Translations under genes and position numbers: made by a program
Shown here: piece by piece, positions 8,355 through 17,092 of the stretch
Layout: the number at the start of each line of letters is the position of its first letter
Numbering within the stretch: position 1 is the stretch's first letter
The notes under the pieces: model-generated
Told to the model about the DNA's origin: nothing
Databases searched by the model: none
What the model saw: only the letters and a program-made list of their open reading frames with translations
DNA from: Pseudomonas mandelii
GTDB taxonomy: Bacteria; Pseudomonadota; Gammaproteobacteria; Pseudomonadales; Pseudomonadaceae
Length of the DNA stretch: 64,000 nucleotides
NCBI RefSeq assembly: GCF_900106065.1
Contig: NZ_LT629796.1
Coordinates: forward strand, 4,185,501-4,249,500
Direction: 5' to 3'

Positions 8355-11288
8355 ATGCAGGTTCAAAACAGTGCTCAAAACAACGTTGCACCGCTGAACG
8401 AGCGGTTTACGGTGGTGGTGATTTCTCACAACCGGAACGCGTTCCTGCGGCGCACTTTGCAGTACTACAGCAGCTATCCCTGCACGGTTCTGGTTCTGGA
8501 CTCCTCTGCTGAGGGTGACGAGAACATGGCCCGGGACTTCCCGTCGGTCGACTATCGCCACTTGCCGCAATACACCTACAAGGGGCTGCAGGAAAAACTC
8601 ACTTACGGCGTCAATCAGGTCACCACGCCTTACATGGTGTTTGCCGCCGATGACGACTTCCTGCTGCACCGAGCACTGACCGAGTCGGTGGAGTTTCTCG
8701 AAGCCAATCCGGACTACGGCGTGTGCCATGGCTACGGGATCATGTACCTGACCCGCGCCACTGAAGTGAACTACTTCCGCCGCGACCGCAAGGTTCATGA
8801 GGACTACAACTCGGAGCAGGCTGAAGACCGTGTCGTGCGGTTCATGGATAATTTCCTGCCGCCGTTCTATGCGGTCACCCGTACCGATCTGCTGCAACAG
8901 TGGTACAGCCTGCTGCCACCGGGCACCGGTTTCGAATGGCAGGAAATCGGCCATACCTTCTACCTGCTGGCCTGCGCGAAGGCACGGATCCTGCCGATTC
9001 CGTTCGCCGTGCGGGAAATGAACTATGGGGCCTCGGACCACAACACCAACGTGTTGACGGTGCTGACCTTCAAAGACGCCAAAAGCGTTGCCGAGCGCGA
9101 GCAGTTTGCCGAATTCCTGGCCTCGATCCCGACGCCACTCAGCGCCAAGGGGGCGGTCCAGGCCAAGCAGATCGCCCTGGACAGTTTTACCGCCATGGCC
9201 GATTGCCTGATCGAAGGTCGCTCGCTCAAAGGCACCATGATTATTCGCTCGGCCTGGCGCGAGGCGGGGGAGGAGCCGATTCGTTCGTTCGGCCCCCAGC
9301 AATTCGTCGAAATGCCGTTTTACAACAAACCGGTGTTCGACCTGCTGACCGAGTTCGAATTCCTGCTGCATGCCATGCCTGCCGGACGCCTGCAACTTCA
9401 GGAACTGGAAGGCATCCTGCTCAAGCAGCATGAGTTGATGCAAATTCACCCCAATGACACTGACCGCACTGTGCGTAGCCGGTTGTGGGAGGCCTTGAGC
9501 CTGAACGTGTTCAACCGGGCGGTGGTCGAGCGCCTGGCGGAGTCGTTGAAGGACAGCGAAGAGCCGGAAGAAGGCCTCAAGCTGCAAGCCTGGGCCGAGC
9601 GACTGAACGCTTTACCGGGTCAGCAAGACCGTCGATTGTTCGAGAACATGCCGTCCGGCCGGTTGCTGAACTGGCTCGAAGCGCGTAACCCGGATGCCGC
9701 GCAGCTCAAGGCGATCGCCGCACAGTTGGCCAGGCACAATGGCGGTCCTCAGTTCGGCATTCTGTTGCTGGATCTGGACGCCGACATGGTCAAGTTGCAG
9801 GCGACCTTCGATAGCTTGGTCGCTGGTCACTGCAGGGCGTTCAACCTGGTGGTGTTCACCACCGGTGATTTACCGGCGACCACGACCGTGCGCGACACCG
9901 TGCACTTCGTCAAAGTCAGCACAATCAATTATGTGGAGCGCATCAACCAGATCGTCGCCCAGTCCACCGCCGATTGGCTGTTGCTGGCCGAGGCCGGAGA
10001 TCAGTTCACTGCCAGCGGTTTGCTGCGCGCCAGCCTTGAGCTGGCCGGTGCCGAGGGTGTGCGTGCGGTGGCGATGGATGAGCTTCAGCGTCAGGCCAAC
10101 GGCGCTCTGGCGGATGTATTCCGTCCCGGGGTCAACCTCGACCTGCTGCAAACCGTGCCGTCGTTGATGGCGCGGCACTGGTTGATCCAGCGTGATGTGT
10201 TGGCTCAGGCCAAAGGTTTCTCGACCGAGTACCCCCAGGCTCTGGAGTTCGATCTGTTGCTGCGCCTGATCGAGGACGGTGGCCTGGCAGGGCTGGCGCA
10301 TCTGGCCGAACCCTTGCTGATTTGCAATGCCCCGGTAGAAGAATCCAGCGCTCAGGAACGTCAGGTGCTGACCCGCTCGCTGGCGGCGCGCGGTTATCGC
10401 GCTCAGGTCAGCTCGGCACTGCCGCTGACGTACCAGATCGACTATCAACACGCTGAACGGCCGCTGGTGTCGATCATCCTCCAGAGCCAGGACAACCTTG
10501 AGTCGCTGCAACGGGCGCTGGTCAGTGTGCTGCAACGTACCCGTTATCAGCGTCACGAAGTGCTGATTGCTGACAACCACAGCCAATCCGAAGAACTCGC
10601 AACCTGGCTGAGCAGCCTGGAAGGCAAGGGCGATCGCCTTCGTGTACTGCGCAGCGGTCAGCGCCTGAGCGCCTCGGCGCTGAACAATTTTGCCTGTGGC
10701 GAGGCCAAGGGGAACTACCTGGTATTGCTGTCGGCAGAATCCGAAGTGGTCAATGCCAATTGGCTCGACGCCATGCTCAACCAGGCCCAGCGTCCGGAAG
10801 TCGGCATCGTTGGCGCCAAACTGATGGACATTCGTGGCGTCACCACTCAGGCCGGTCTGGTCCTGGGTTTGAATGGCGATATCGGCTCGGTCTTTGTCGA
10901 TGAACGTAAGGACGCCAAGGGCTACATGAACGGCCATCAGGTCGAGCAGAACTACTCGGCAGTGTCCGGTGCCTGTCTGATGATTCGCAAGGACGTGTTC
11001 GAAGCGGTAGGTGGTCTGGACGAGGAGCATTTCGACGAAGTGTTTGGCGATATCGACCTGTGCCTGAAAGTCGCCGATGCCGGTTACCTGACTGTCTGGA
11101 CACCACAAGCGCAACTGTTGCATCCGGGCGTGCTGCCTGAGGCAACCCAGGCTCGCGCCGCTCTGCGCGACAAGTGGCAAGCACGCTTCGAACAGGATTC
11201 AGCCTACAACCAGAACCTGGCCTTGACCGGCAAGGGCTTTACCCTCGGCGATGCTTCCAGCGTGAATTGGACGCAGTTGCTCGCATAA
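8355..11288 (+). CDS. Multidomain glycosyltransferase (two GT2-type modules)
   Basis: 977 residues. The N-terminal module (about 15-340, TIGR00180-like) begins FTVVVISHNRNAFLRRTL and has acidic motif FAADDDF with Asp 99-101. The middle (350-690) is poorly defined. The C-terminal GT2 module (about 700-950) has VSIILQSQDN, LLSAESEV and GDIDLCL. That last module is a paralogue of the GT2 part of the glycosyltransferase ending at 1753. The ATG at 8355 has AGGA just upstream; an earlier start at 8310 would add 15 unlikely residues. Location between two sugar pathways and fliC points to flagellin or surface-glycan assembly. Confidence 0.85.
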   Translation: MQVQNSAQNNVAPLNERFTVVVISHNRNAFLRRTLQYYSSYPCTVLVLDSSAEGDENMARDFPSVDYRHLPQYTYKGLQEKLTYGVNQVTTPYMVFAADDDFLLHRALTESVEFLEANPDYGVCHGYGIMYLTRATEVNYFRRDRKVHEDYNSEQAEDRVVRFMDNFLPPFYAVTRTDLLQQWYSLLPPGTGFEWQEIGHTFYLLACAKARILPIPFAVREMNYGASDHNTNVLTVLTFKDAKSVAEREQFAEFLASIPTPLSAKGAVQAKQIALDSFTAMADCLIEGRSLKGTMIIRSAWREAGEEPIRSFGPQQFVEMPFYNKPVFDLLTEFEFLLHAMPAGRLQLQELEGILLKQHELMQIHPNDTDRTVRSRLWEALSLNVFNRAVVERLAESLKDSEEPEEGLKLQAWAERLNALPGQQDRRLFENMPSGRLLNWLEARNPDAAQLKAIAAQLARHNGGPQFGILLLDLDADMVKLQATFDSLVAGHCRAFNLVVFTTGDLPATTTVRDTVHFVKVSTINYVERINQIVAQSTADWLLLAEAGDQFTASGLLRASLELAGAEGVRAVAMDELQRQANGALADVFRPGVNLDLLQTVPSLMARHWLIQRDVLAQAKGFSTEYPQALEFDLLLRLIEDGGLAGLAHLAEPLLICNAPVEESSAQERQVLTRSLAARGYRAQVSSALPLTYQIDYQHAERPLVSIILQSQDNLESLQRALVSVLQRTRYQRHEVLIADNHSQSEELATWLSSLEGKGDRLRVLRSGQRLSASALNNFACGEAKGNYLVLLSAESEVVNANWLDAMLNQAQRPEVGIVGAKLMDIRGVTTQAGLVLGLNGDIGSVFVDERKDAKGYMNGHQVEQNYSAVSGACLMIRKDVFEAVGGLDEEHFDEVFGDIDLCLKVADAGYLTVWTPQAQLLHPGVLPEATQARAALRDKWQARFEQDSAYNQNLALTGKGFTLGDASSVNWTQLLA

Positions 11289-11317
11289 GCTACCTGATCA
11301 GCAAAAGGACTCAGCAC

Positions 11318-11395
11318 ATGTGCAACGGCAAAATGAAGTTCAAGGACGCTTGTGGCCGCCTGCTGGTTGGGCATTGTGTTGAGTCACGGTCATGA
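11318..11395 (+). CDS. Possible 25-residue peptide ORF ahead of pseC
   Basis: A short ORF (MCNGKMKFKDACGRLL...) starts at ATG 11318 after AAAGGA and stops in a TCATGATG overlap with pseC (ATGA), the arrangement of a translationally coupled gene or leader peptide. It fills the interval where pseB would be expected. No similarity is recognised; coding status is uncertain. Confidence 0.35.
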   Translation: MCNGKMKFKDACGRLLVGHCVESRS

Positions 11396-12561
11396 TGCCG
11401 TACCGGATTCCCTACGGCCGACAAAACATTGATCAGTCAGACATCGACGCTGTCATTGAGGTACTCAACTCGCCCTGGCTGACTCAGGGGCCGACGATCG
11501 AGCGCTTTGAAAGAACCCTGGCCGAACACTGCCAGGCTGAATATGCGGTAGCCGTGTGCAATGCCACGGCGGCGTTGCACATTGCCTGTCGGGTCGCAGG
11601 GCTTGGTCCGGGCGATTACCTCTGGACCAGTCCCAACACGTTTGTCGCTTCGGCCAACTGCGGTCGATACTGCGGCGCCGACGTCGATTTCGTCGACATC
11701 GACCCGCACACCTTGAACCTGGATGCACGGTTACTCGCAGAGAAACTGGAGATCGCCGAAGCGGCCGGGAAGTTGCCCAAAGTGGTGGTGGCGGTCGCGT
11801 TCGCGGGGCAGAGTTGCGATATGCGCGCGATCTCGCAGTTGTCCGAACGCTATGGCTTCACCTTGATCGAGGATGCTTCCCATGCGGTGGGCGCTTCGTA
11901 TCTGGGGCGGCCGGTGGGGTGTGGCCAATACGCGGCGATGACAATTTTCAGCTTTCACCCGGTGAAGATCATCACCAGCGCCGAAGGTGGCATGGTGCTG
12001 ACCAATCGCCCGGAATTCGCCGACCGTTTGCGCCGTTTGCGCAGTCACGGTATTACCGGTGATCCGGCTCAGATGAGCGTGCCGGACACAGGGTTGTGGT
12101 ACTACCAGCAATTGGAGCTTGGCTTCAATTACCGCATGACCGACCTGCATGCCGCCTTGGGCCTGTCGCAAATGGCGCGGCTTGATGCGTTTGTCGCCCG
12201 ACGTCGTCAATTGGCCGCGCGTTATGAAACACTGCTGGCGGGTATTGCGGTGACATTGCCGGCCGTTCAGTCAGGTGCCGAATCGGCCTGGCACCTGTAC
12301 GTTGTCCGGTTGCAGCTGGAACAGATCAAACTCAGCCAGACTCAGGTGTTCGAAGCGTTACGGGCTGCCGGGCTGGGGGTGAACCTGCATTACATTCCAG
12401 TGCATTTGCAGCCGTATTACCGTGAGCAGGGTTTCAAGGACGGCGACTTCCCTGAGGCCGAACGTTATTTTTCCGAAGCCATCAGCTTGCCGTTGTACCC
12501 GGATCTGACGGATGAGGAGCAGGATGAAGTGGTGGGGCATTTGAGGCGAATTCTGGGTTGA
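11392..12561 (+). CDS. pseC: UDP-4-amino-4,6-dideoxy-N-acetyl-beta-L-altrosamine transaminase
   Basis: DegT/DnrJ/EryC1 aminotransferase, second step of pseudaminic acid synthesis: PLP-dependent amination of the UDP-4-keto sugar. NATAALHIAC and PNTFVASANC form the cofactor pocket, and FSFHPVKIITSAEGG holds the PLP lysine, K192. 389 residues, normal for PseC. ATG ATG at 11392/11395 leave the start ambiguous by one codon. First member of a run pseC-pseF-pseGH-pseI. No pseB gene is present upstream in the window. Confidence 0.93.
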   Translation: MMPYRIPYGRQNIDQSDIDAVIEVLNSPWLTQGPTIERFERTLAEHCQAEYAVAVCNATAALHIACRVAGLGPGDYLWTSPNTFVASANCGRYCGADVDFVDIDPHTLNLDARLLAEKLEIAEAAGKLPKVVVAVAFAGQSCDMRAISQLSERYGFTLIEDASHAVGASYLGRPVGCGQYAAMTIFSFHPVKIITSAEGGMVLTNRPEFADRLRRLRSHGITGDPAQMSVPDTGLWYYQQLELGFNYRMTDLHAALGLSQMARLDAFVARRRQLAARYETLLAGIAVTLPAVQSGAESAWHLYVVRLQLEQIKLSQTQVFEALRAAGLGVNLHYIPVHLQPYYREQGFKDGDFPEAERYFSEAISLPLYPDLTDEEQDEVVGHLRRILG

Positions 12562-12598
12562 ACATCATGATGTATCGTCGGGCGGCGGGGGGCTGGTT

Positions 12599-13294
12599 GT
12601 GAGCTGCGTAGCCATCATTCCGGCCCGGGGCGGCAGCAAGCGAATCCCGCGCAAGAACCTCAAACCGTTCGACGGCGTGCCGATGATCGTCCGCTCGATC
12701 TGTACGGCGCTGGATTCGCAGCTGTTCGATCAGGTGGTCGTCAGCACCGACGATGAAGACATCGCCGAGGTCGCGCGGGTGCACGGTGCTCAGGTGCCGT
12801 TCATGCGTCCGGCGTCGTTGGCCGACGATTTCACCGGCACGGCGGCGGTGATGGTGCATGCCTTGAATGAGCTTGCGGCGTTCGACTATGCCTGTTGTAT
12901 CTACGCGACCGCACCCCTCTTGCAGGCACGGTTTCTGCGTCAGGGCTTTGAATTGCTGGAGCAGAACCCGGATAAATCCTTCGCGTTTTCCGTGGCCGGT
13001 TTCGGCTTTCCCGTGCAGCGTGCCTTGACCCTCGACGAACACGGCGCGTTGACGTCGTTGTACCCGGAATTTCGCAACACCCGCTCGCAGGACCTGGCCG
13101 AAGCCTTTCAAGATGCGGGGCAGTTCTACTGGGGGCGCAGCGAGGCCTGGTTGCGTGGCGATGTATTGTTTTCCCCGGCGAGCCTGCCGGTGATTCTGCC
13201 GCGGCATCTGGTGCAGGACATCGATACCCTCGAAGACTGGAAACGCGCTGAATACCTTTACGCCGCGTTGAAGGCTGGAGGCGAACTGCAATGA
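12599..13294 (+). CDS. pseF: Pseudaminic acid cytidylyltransferase
   Basis: Activates pseudaminic acid with CTP to CMP-pseudaminic acid. The CMP-sialic-acid-synthetase signature IPARGGSKRIPRKN is at residues 7-20, followed by VVVSTDDEDIAEVA; 231 residues, the family length. GTG start; GGGGGG lies about 8 nt upstream, 37 bp after the pseC stop. Its stop overlaps the next ATG by 4 bp. Confidence 0.93.
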   Translation: MSCVAIIPARGGSKRIPRKNLKPFDGVPMIVRSICTALDSQLFDQVVVSTDDEDIAEVARVHGAQVPFMRPASLADDFTGTAAVMVHALNELAAFDYACCIYATAPLLQARFLRQGFELLEQNPDKSFAFSVAGFGFPVQRALTLDEHGALTSLYPEFRNTRSQDLAEAFQDAGQFYWGRSEAWLRGDVLFSPASLPVILPRHLVQDIDTLEDWKRAEYLYAALKAGGELQ

Positions 13295-14796
13295 GGGTGC
13301 TGATTCGCTCCGACGCATCGCCGACCATTGGCAGCGGGCATATCGCTCGCTTGTTGCCCCTGGCCAGAACCTTGCGCAAGCAGGGTTCACATGTTGCCTT
13401 TGCCTGTCGCCTGCTGCCGGGCCATCGGTTGGACAGTCTGGCGGCCGAAGGTTTTGAAACCTTCGCGCTGCCGGGGCGTTATCCCGATGAAGACCCGCAG
13501 CAAGGCATCGAATCCATGCTGCCGTGGCAGGCGGACATCGACGCGTTGGCGCAGGCATTGGAAAACCATCCGCCGTTCGACTGGATCATCGTCGATCACT
13601 ACGGCCTCGACCATCACTGGCAAACGGCGGCCCGGCGCTGGGCGCTACGGATCGCTGCGGTGGATGATCTTGCCACTCGCCAGTACGCCGTCGACCTGCT
13701 GCTCAACCAGAACCTGTCGGGCACACCAGCGGCCTATGACTCACTGCTCACGCCTGGCTGCCATACGTTGTTCGGCCCACGTTTCGCGATGCTGCGCGAT
13801 GAGTTCCGTTGCCCGGCGATCCCGATCAAACCGCAGGCCCAGCGGGTGTTGGTGAATTTCGGCGGCTTCGATGCGGCGATGCAGACTCATCACGCGATGC
13901 TGGCCATGGCGGATTTTGATGCGCTGGAAGTCGATTTCGTTGCCGGAGCCGACAACCCGGCCTGGGACGATATGCAGGCCATGGCGGCGACTCGGCCGAA
14001 CTGGCGCTTGCACAGTTTTGTCAGTGACTTCTACCGGTTGATGACCGAGGCCGACCTGTTTGTCGGTGCCGGTGGCGGGACAAGTTGGGAGCGGGCGGCC
14101 ATGGGGCTGCCGACGATTTGCATTGCGGTCTCGAACAATCAGCAGGCCAATGGCGAGGTCATGGCCGCCTCGGGTGCCCATGTCTACCTGGGCCCTCGTG
14201 AGCAGGTGAGCATCGAGCAACTGCGCCAGGCCATCGGTTTTGTCGCGGGCAATCAGGGGATACGCCAGAGCCTGGCCGATCATTCGCGGCAATTGGTGGA
14301 TGGTCGGGGGGCGCAGCGGGTGGCGGCAGCGTTGGCCGGTGCGGTGTTGCAGATCCGTCTCGCGACCGCAGACGATGCACGGCTTCTGTTCCACGGACGC
14401 AACGCCGAGGCGGTTCGGCGCTGGTCGCTGGACGCCGGGGCGATTGAATGGTCGTCGCATCAACATTGGCTGGCCGCCAGTTTGAATAATGCGCGGCGCT
14501 TGCTATTGATCGCCGAAACCGATGACGGTCCGGTGGGGGTGTTGCGTTACGACGTGCGCGGTTTTGAAGCCGAAGTCTCGATTTATCTGTTTGAAGATCG
14601 CATCGGCCTGGGCTGGGGCAGGGCGCTGCTGGTCCGCGGCGAGACGTTCGTGACGGCCCACTGGCCGCAACTGACGGCCATCACCGCCCAGGTGTTGCCG
14701 GACAACCAGCCTTCGCTGAAGGTGTTTCGCGAAGCCGGTTTTACTCAGAGTGCTTGCGCGTTCACGCGCGTATTAAAGGAACGCAGCAATGACTAG
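13291..14796 (+). CDS. pseG: PseG hydrolase fused to a C-terminal GNAT acetyltransferase (PseG-PseH)
   Basis: 501 residues. Residues 1 to about 345 are PseG, the UDP-sugar hydrolase releasing 2,4-diacetamido-2,4,6-trideoxy-L-altrose, with RSDASPTIGSGHIAR at the N-terminus and GAGGGTSWERAAMGLPT in the GT28-like C-lobe. From about 350 a GNAT domain follows (LLIAETDDGPVGVLRYDV, IGLGWGRALLVRGE), standing in for a separate PseH, which N-acetylates the 4-amino sugar before PseG acts. No separate pseH is present. Overlaps pseF by 4 bp and pseI by 8 bp. Confidence 0.9.
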   Translation: MRVLIRSDASPTIGSGHIARLLPLARTLRKQGSHVAFACRLLPGHRLDSLAAEGFETFALPGRYPDEDPQQGIESMLPWQADIDALAQALENHPPFDWIIVDHYGLDHHWQTAARRWALRIAAVDDLATRQYAVDLLLNQNLSGTPAAYDSLLTPGCHTLFGPRFAMLRDEFRCPAIPIKPQAQRVLVNFGGFDAAMQTHHAMLAMADFDALEVDFVAGADNPAWDDMQAMAATRPNWRLHSFVSDFYRLMTEADLFVGAGGGTSWERAAMGLPTICIAVSNNQQANGEVMAASGAHVYLGPREQVSIEQLRQAIGFVAGNQGIRQSLADHSRQLVDGRGAQRVAAALAGAVLQIRLATADDARLLFHGRNAEAVRRWSLDAGAIEWSSHQHWLAASLNNARRLLLIAETDDGPVGVLRYDVRGFEAEVSIYLFEDRIGLGWGRALLVRGETFVTAHWPQLTAITAQVLPDNQPSLKVFREAGFTQSACAFTRVLKERSND

Positions 14797-15841
14797 CTTC
14801 AAGATCGGCAACCGCTCCATCGGTGCCGACGCGCCGCCGTTCATCATCGCCGAGATGAGCGGCAACCATAACCAGTCGCTGGACATGGCGCTGCAAATCG
14901 TCGAAGCGGCGGCCAAAGCCGGCGCGCATGCCTTGAAGCTGCAAACCTACACCGCGGACACCATGACCCTGGACCTGGCCGAAGGTGAGTTCTTCATCAA
15001 GGACCCAAAGAGTCTGTGGGCCGGAACCTCGTTATATGCGTTGTACGAGAAAGCGCATACGCCGTGGGAATGGCACGCGCCGATTTTCGCCCGGGCCAAT
15101 GAACTGGGCATGCTGGCGTTCTCCACGCCGTTTGATGACAGCGCCGTCGATTTCCTCGAAAGCCTCGATGTGCCGGCGTACAAGATCGCCAGTTTTGAAA
15201 ACACCGACCTGCCGCTGATTCGTCGGGTCGCGGCCACCGGCAAGCCATTGATTATCTCCACCGGCATGGCCAGCATCGCCGAGCTCGACGAAACCGTGCG
15301 CGCTGCCCGTGAGGCGGGATGCAAGGACCTGGTGCTGCTCAAATGCACCAGCACGTACCCGGCAACACCGGCCAATAGCAATGTGCGCACGATTCCACAT
15401 TTGCGTGAATTGTTTGGCTGCGAGGTCGGCCTGTCCGATCACTCCATGGGCGTCGGCGTGTCTGTGGCCGCCGTGGCGCTGGGAGCGACTGTGATCGAAA
15501 AGCACTTCACCCTCGACCGTGCGGCCGGAGGGGTGGACGCCAGTTTCTCCCTGGAGCCGGCCGAACTGGAAAGCCTGGTGATCGAAACCGAGCGTGCCTG
15601 GCAGGCTATGGGCAAGGTGCATTACGGCGTGACCGAGGCCGAGCGCAAGTCCCTGGTGTACCGACGCTCGCTCTATGTCACGCAAGATATGGCGGCCGGA
15701 GAGCCGTTTACCGTCGCCAATCTGCGTGCCATCCGTCCTGGCCTGGGGCTGGCGCCCAAACACGCTGAAACCCTTCTGGGCCGCCGCGCCCGCCACGCCA
15801 TCCAGCGTGGTACCGCGCTGGACTGGTCGTTGGTCGAATAA
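14789..15841 (+). CDS. pseI: Pseudaminic acid synthase
   Basis: Condenses the PseG product with phosphoenolpyruvate to pseudaminic acid. NeuB domain from residue 10 to about 250 (FIIAEMSGNHNQSLD, AGAHALKLQTYT, GLSDHSMG) and a C-terminal SAF domain (about 285-345) with RRSLYVTQDM and RAIRPGLGL. 350 residues as expected. Starts 8 bp inside the preceding gene, AAGGA upstream. Last gene of the pse run; a hairpin with a T-run follows 130 bp later. Confidence 0.94.
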   Translation: MTSFKIGNRSIGADAPPFIIAEMSGNHNQSLDMALQIVEAAAKAGAHALKLQTYTADTMTLDLAEGEFFIKDPKSLWAGTSLYALYEKAHTPWEWHAPIFARANELGMLAFSTPFDDSAVDFLESLDVPAYKIASFENTDLPLIRRVAATGKPLIISTGMASIAELDETVRAAREAGCKDLVLLKCTSTYPATPANSNVRTIPHLRELFGCEVGLSDHSMGVGVSVAAVALGATVIEKHFTLDRAAGGVDASFSLEPAELESLVIETERAWQAMGKVHYGVTEAERKSLVYRRSLYVTQDMAAGEPFTVANLRAIRPGLGLAPKHAETLLGRRARHAIQRGTALDWSLVE

Positions 15842-15974
15842 CGCCTTGTCGGTCTGTTTCGGCAAAATAGCGTGACCTGCGAGTCATAACGCGCATCTTC
15901 ACTGTATTGTATAAATCGGGGAGGTGGCGCCTGGTCTCTGTTTGGCCCAGTGATAGCCTTTTATTCTTCCCGTT

Positions 15975-15999
15975 GTCGCCTCCATGGGGCGACGTTTTT
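15975..15999 (+). terminator. Hairpin with T-run after the pse operon
   Basis: GTCGCC (15975-15980), a 7-nt loop, GGCGAC (15988-15993), then GTTTTT. The stem is short but the layout is that of a factor-independent terminator, 134 bp after pseI and 71 bp before the next gene. A TATAAA (15910-15915) lies just before it, so it could instead act as an attenuator in the leader of the KAS III gene. Confidence 0.5.
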
Positions 16000-16069
16000 C
16001 ACTGTTTGTCGGCGCCCCTCGAATCATTACGAGCGGTGGTATTGGGCTGTTTATTATTGGGAAGCCGTA

Positions 16070-16996
16070 ATGATTGGCATAAAAAGCATTGCGAGCTACG
16101 TTCCTGTAGCCGGCGTGGACAATTACGCACAAGGTGCAAAATTCGAAAAGGATGAAGAGTTCATCCTGGGCAAAATCGGTTCGGCCTTCCTGCCGCGTAA
16201 AGACGCCGGGCAGGAAACGTCGGACCTGTGTGTCGAAGCAGCCAACGCGCTGTTCGCCAACAACCCTGACTTGAAGCGTGAATCCGTCGATGTGCTGATC
16301 GTCGTCACCCAGAACGGCGACGAAGAAGGTTTGCCACACACGGCCGCCATCGTTCAGGACAAGCTGGGCCTGCCGACTACCGTGGCGGCGTTCGATATTT
16401 CCCTGGGCTGCTCCGGCTACGTCTACGGCATCTACGCGATCAAGGGCTTCATGGAAGCCGCTGGCCTGAAGAATGGCTTGCTGATCACCGCCGACCCTTA
16501 TTCGAAGATCGTCGACCCGGAAGACCGCAACACCACCATGCTCTTCGGCGACGCCGCCACCGCGACCTGGATGGGCGAAAACGCGCCCTGGCAGCTGGGC
16601 AAAGCCAAGTTCGGCACCGACGGTTCCGGTGCGCCGCACTTGAAAGTCACCGACGGCGTGTTCTACATGAACGGTCGCCAGGTGTTCAACTTTGCACTGC
16701 TCAAAGTCCCGGCGCACTTGCATGAGCTGCTGGCTGACTCGCAACTGACCGCTGATGACATCGACGCCTTCTGCATTCACCAAGGCAGCGCCGCGATTGT
16801 CGACGCCGTGGCGCGCCGCTTCGAAGGTGAGCCGGAGAAGTTCATCAAGGACATGGTCGAGACCGGCAACACCGTGTCGTCGAGCATTCCGCTGCTGTTG
16901 GAAAAACACGTGCTGGACTCCGACTGGAAGCGCGTTGCGCTCAGCGGTTTCGGCGTTGGCCTGTCCTGGGGCTCGGCGATCCTCTACCGCCCTTGA
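16070..16996 (+). CDS. 3-oxoacyl-ACP synthase III (FabH-like) of the glycosylation island
   Basis: 308-residue KAS III homologue. The catalytic triad is intact: Cys114 in SLGCSGYVYG, His237 in CIHQGS and Asn267 in ETGNTVSS. KAS III genes next to flagellin glycosyltransferases are known from P. syringae (orf3 of the fgt island), where an acyl group on the glycan sugar is suspected. Here a role in making an acyl donor for the flagellin glycan is inferred; housekeeping fatty-acid initiation is the alternative. The ATG at 16070 follows GGGAAG; an in-frame start at 15950 is unlikely. Isolated by hairpins on both sides. Confidence 0.87.
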   Translation: MIGIKSIASYVPVAGVDNYAQGAKFEKDEEFILGKIGSAFLPRKDAGQETSDLCVEAANALFANNPDLKRESVDVLIVVTQNGDEEGLPHTAAIVQDKLGLPTTVAAFDISLGCSGYVYGIYAIKGFMEAAGLKNGLLITADPYSKIVDPEDRNTTMLFGDAATATWMGENAPWQLGKAKFGTDGSGAPHLKVTDGVFYMNGRQVFNFALLKVPAHLHELLADSQLTADDIDAFCIHQGSAAIVDAVARRFEGEPEKFIKDMVETGNTVSSSIPLLLEKHVLDSDWKRVALSGFGVGLSWGSAILYRP

Positions 16997-17034
16997 ACAA
17001 GGCGTCTTAGTCAAAGAAAGCCAGACACAAAAAA

Positions 17035-17069
17035 AGCGCTCAAGGTGTAATCTTGAGCGCTATTTTTTT
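17035..17069. terminator. Bidirectional-type terminator
   Basis: AGCGCTCAAG (17035-17044) pairs perfectly with CTTGAGCGCT (17052-17061) around a 7-nt loop, with an A-tract before and seven T after. It ends the KAS III transcript; the next gene starts only 24 bp later. Confidence 0.85.
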
Positions 17070-17092
17070 GCCCGAACACAATGCGAGGCGCC

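Noticed and set aside
11174..11395. 73-codon frame over the end of the glycosyltransferase
   Set aside because: The first part lies out of frame inside the glycosyltransferase; only the portion from ATG 11318 has a ribosome site and was kept as a low-confidence ORF.
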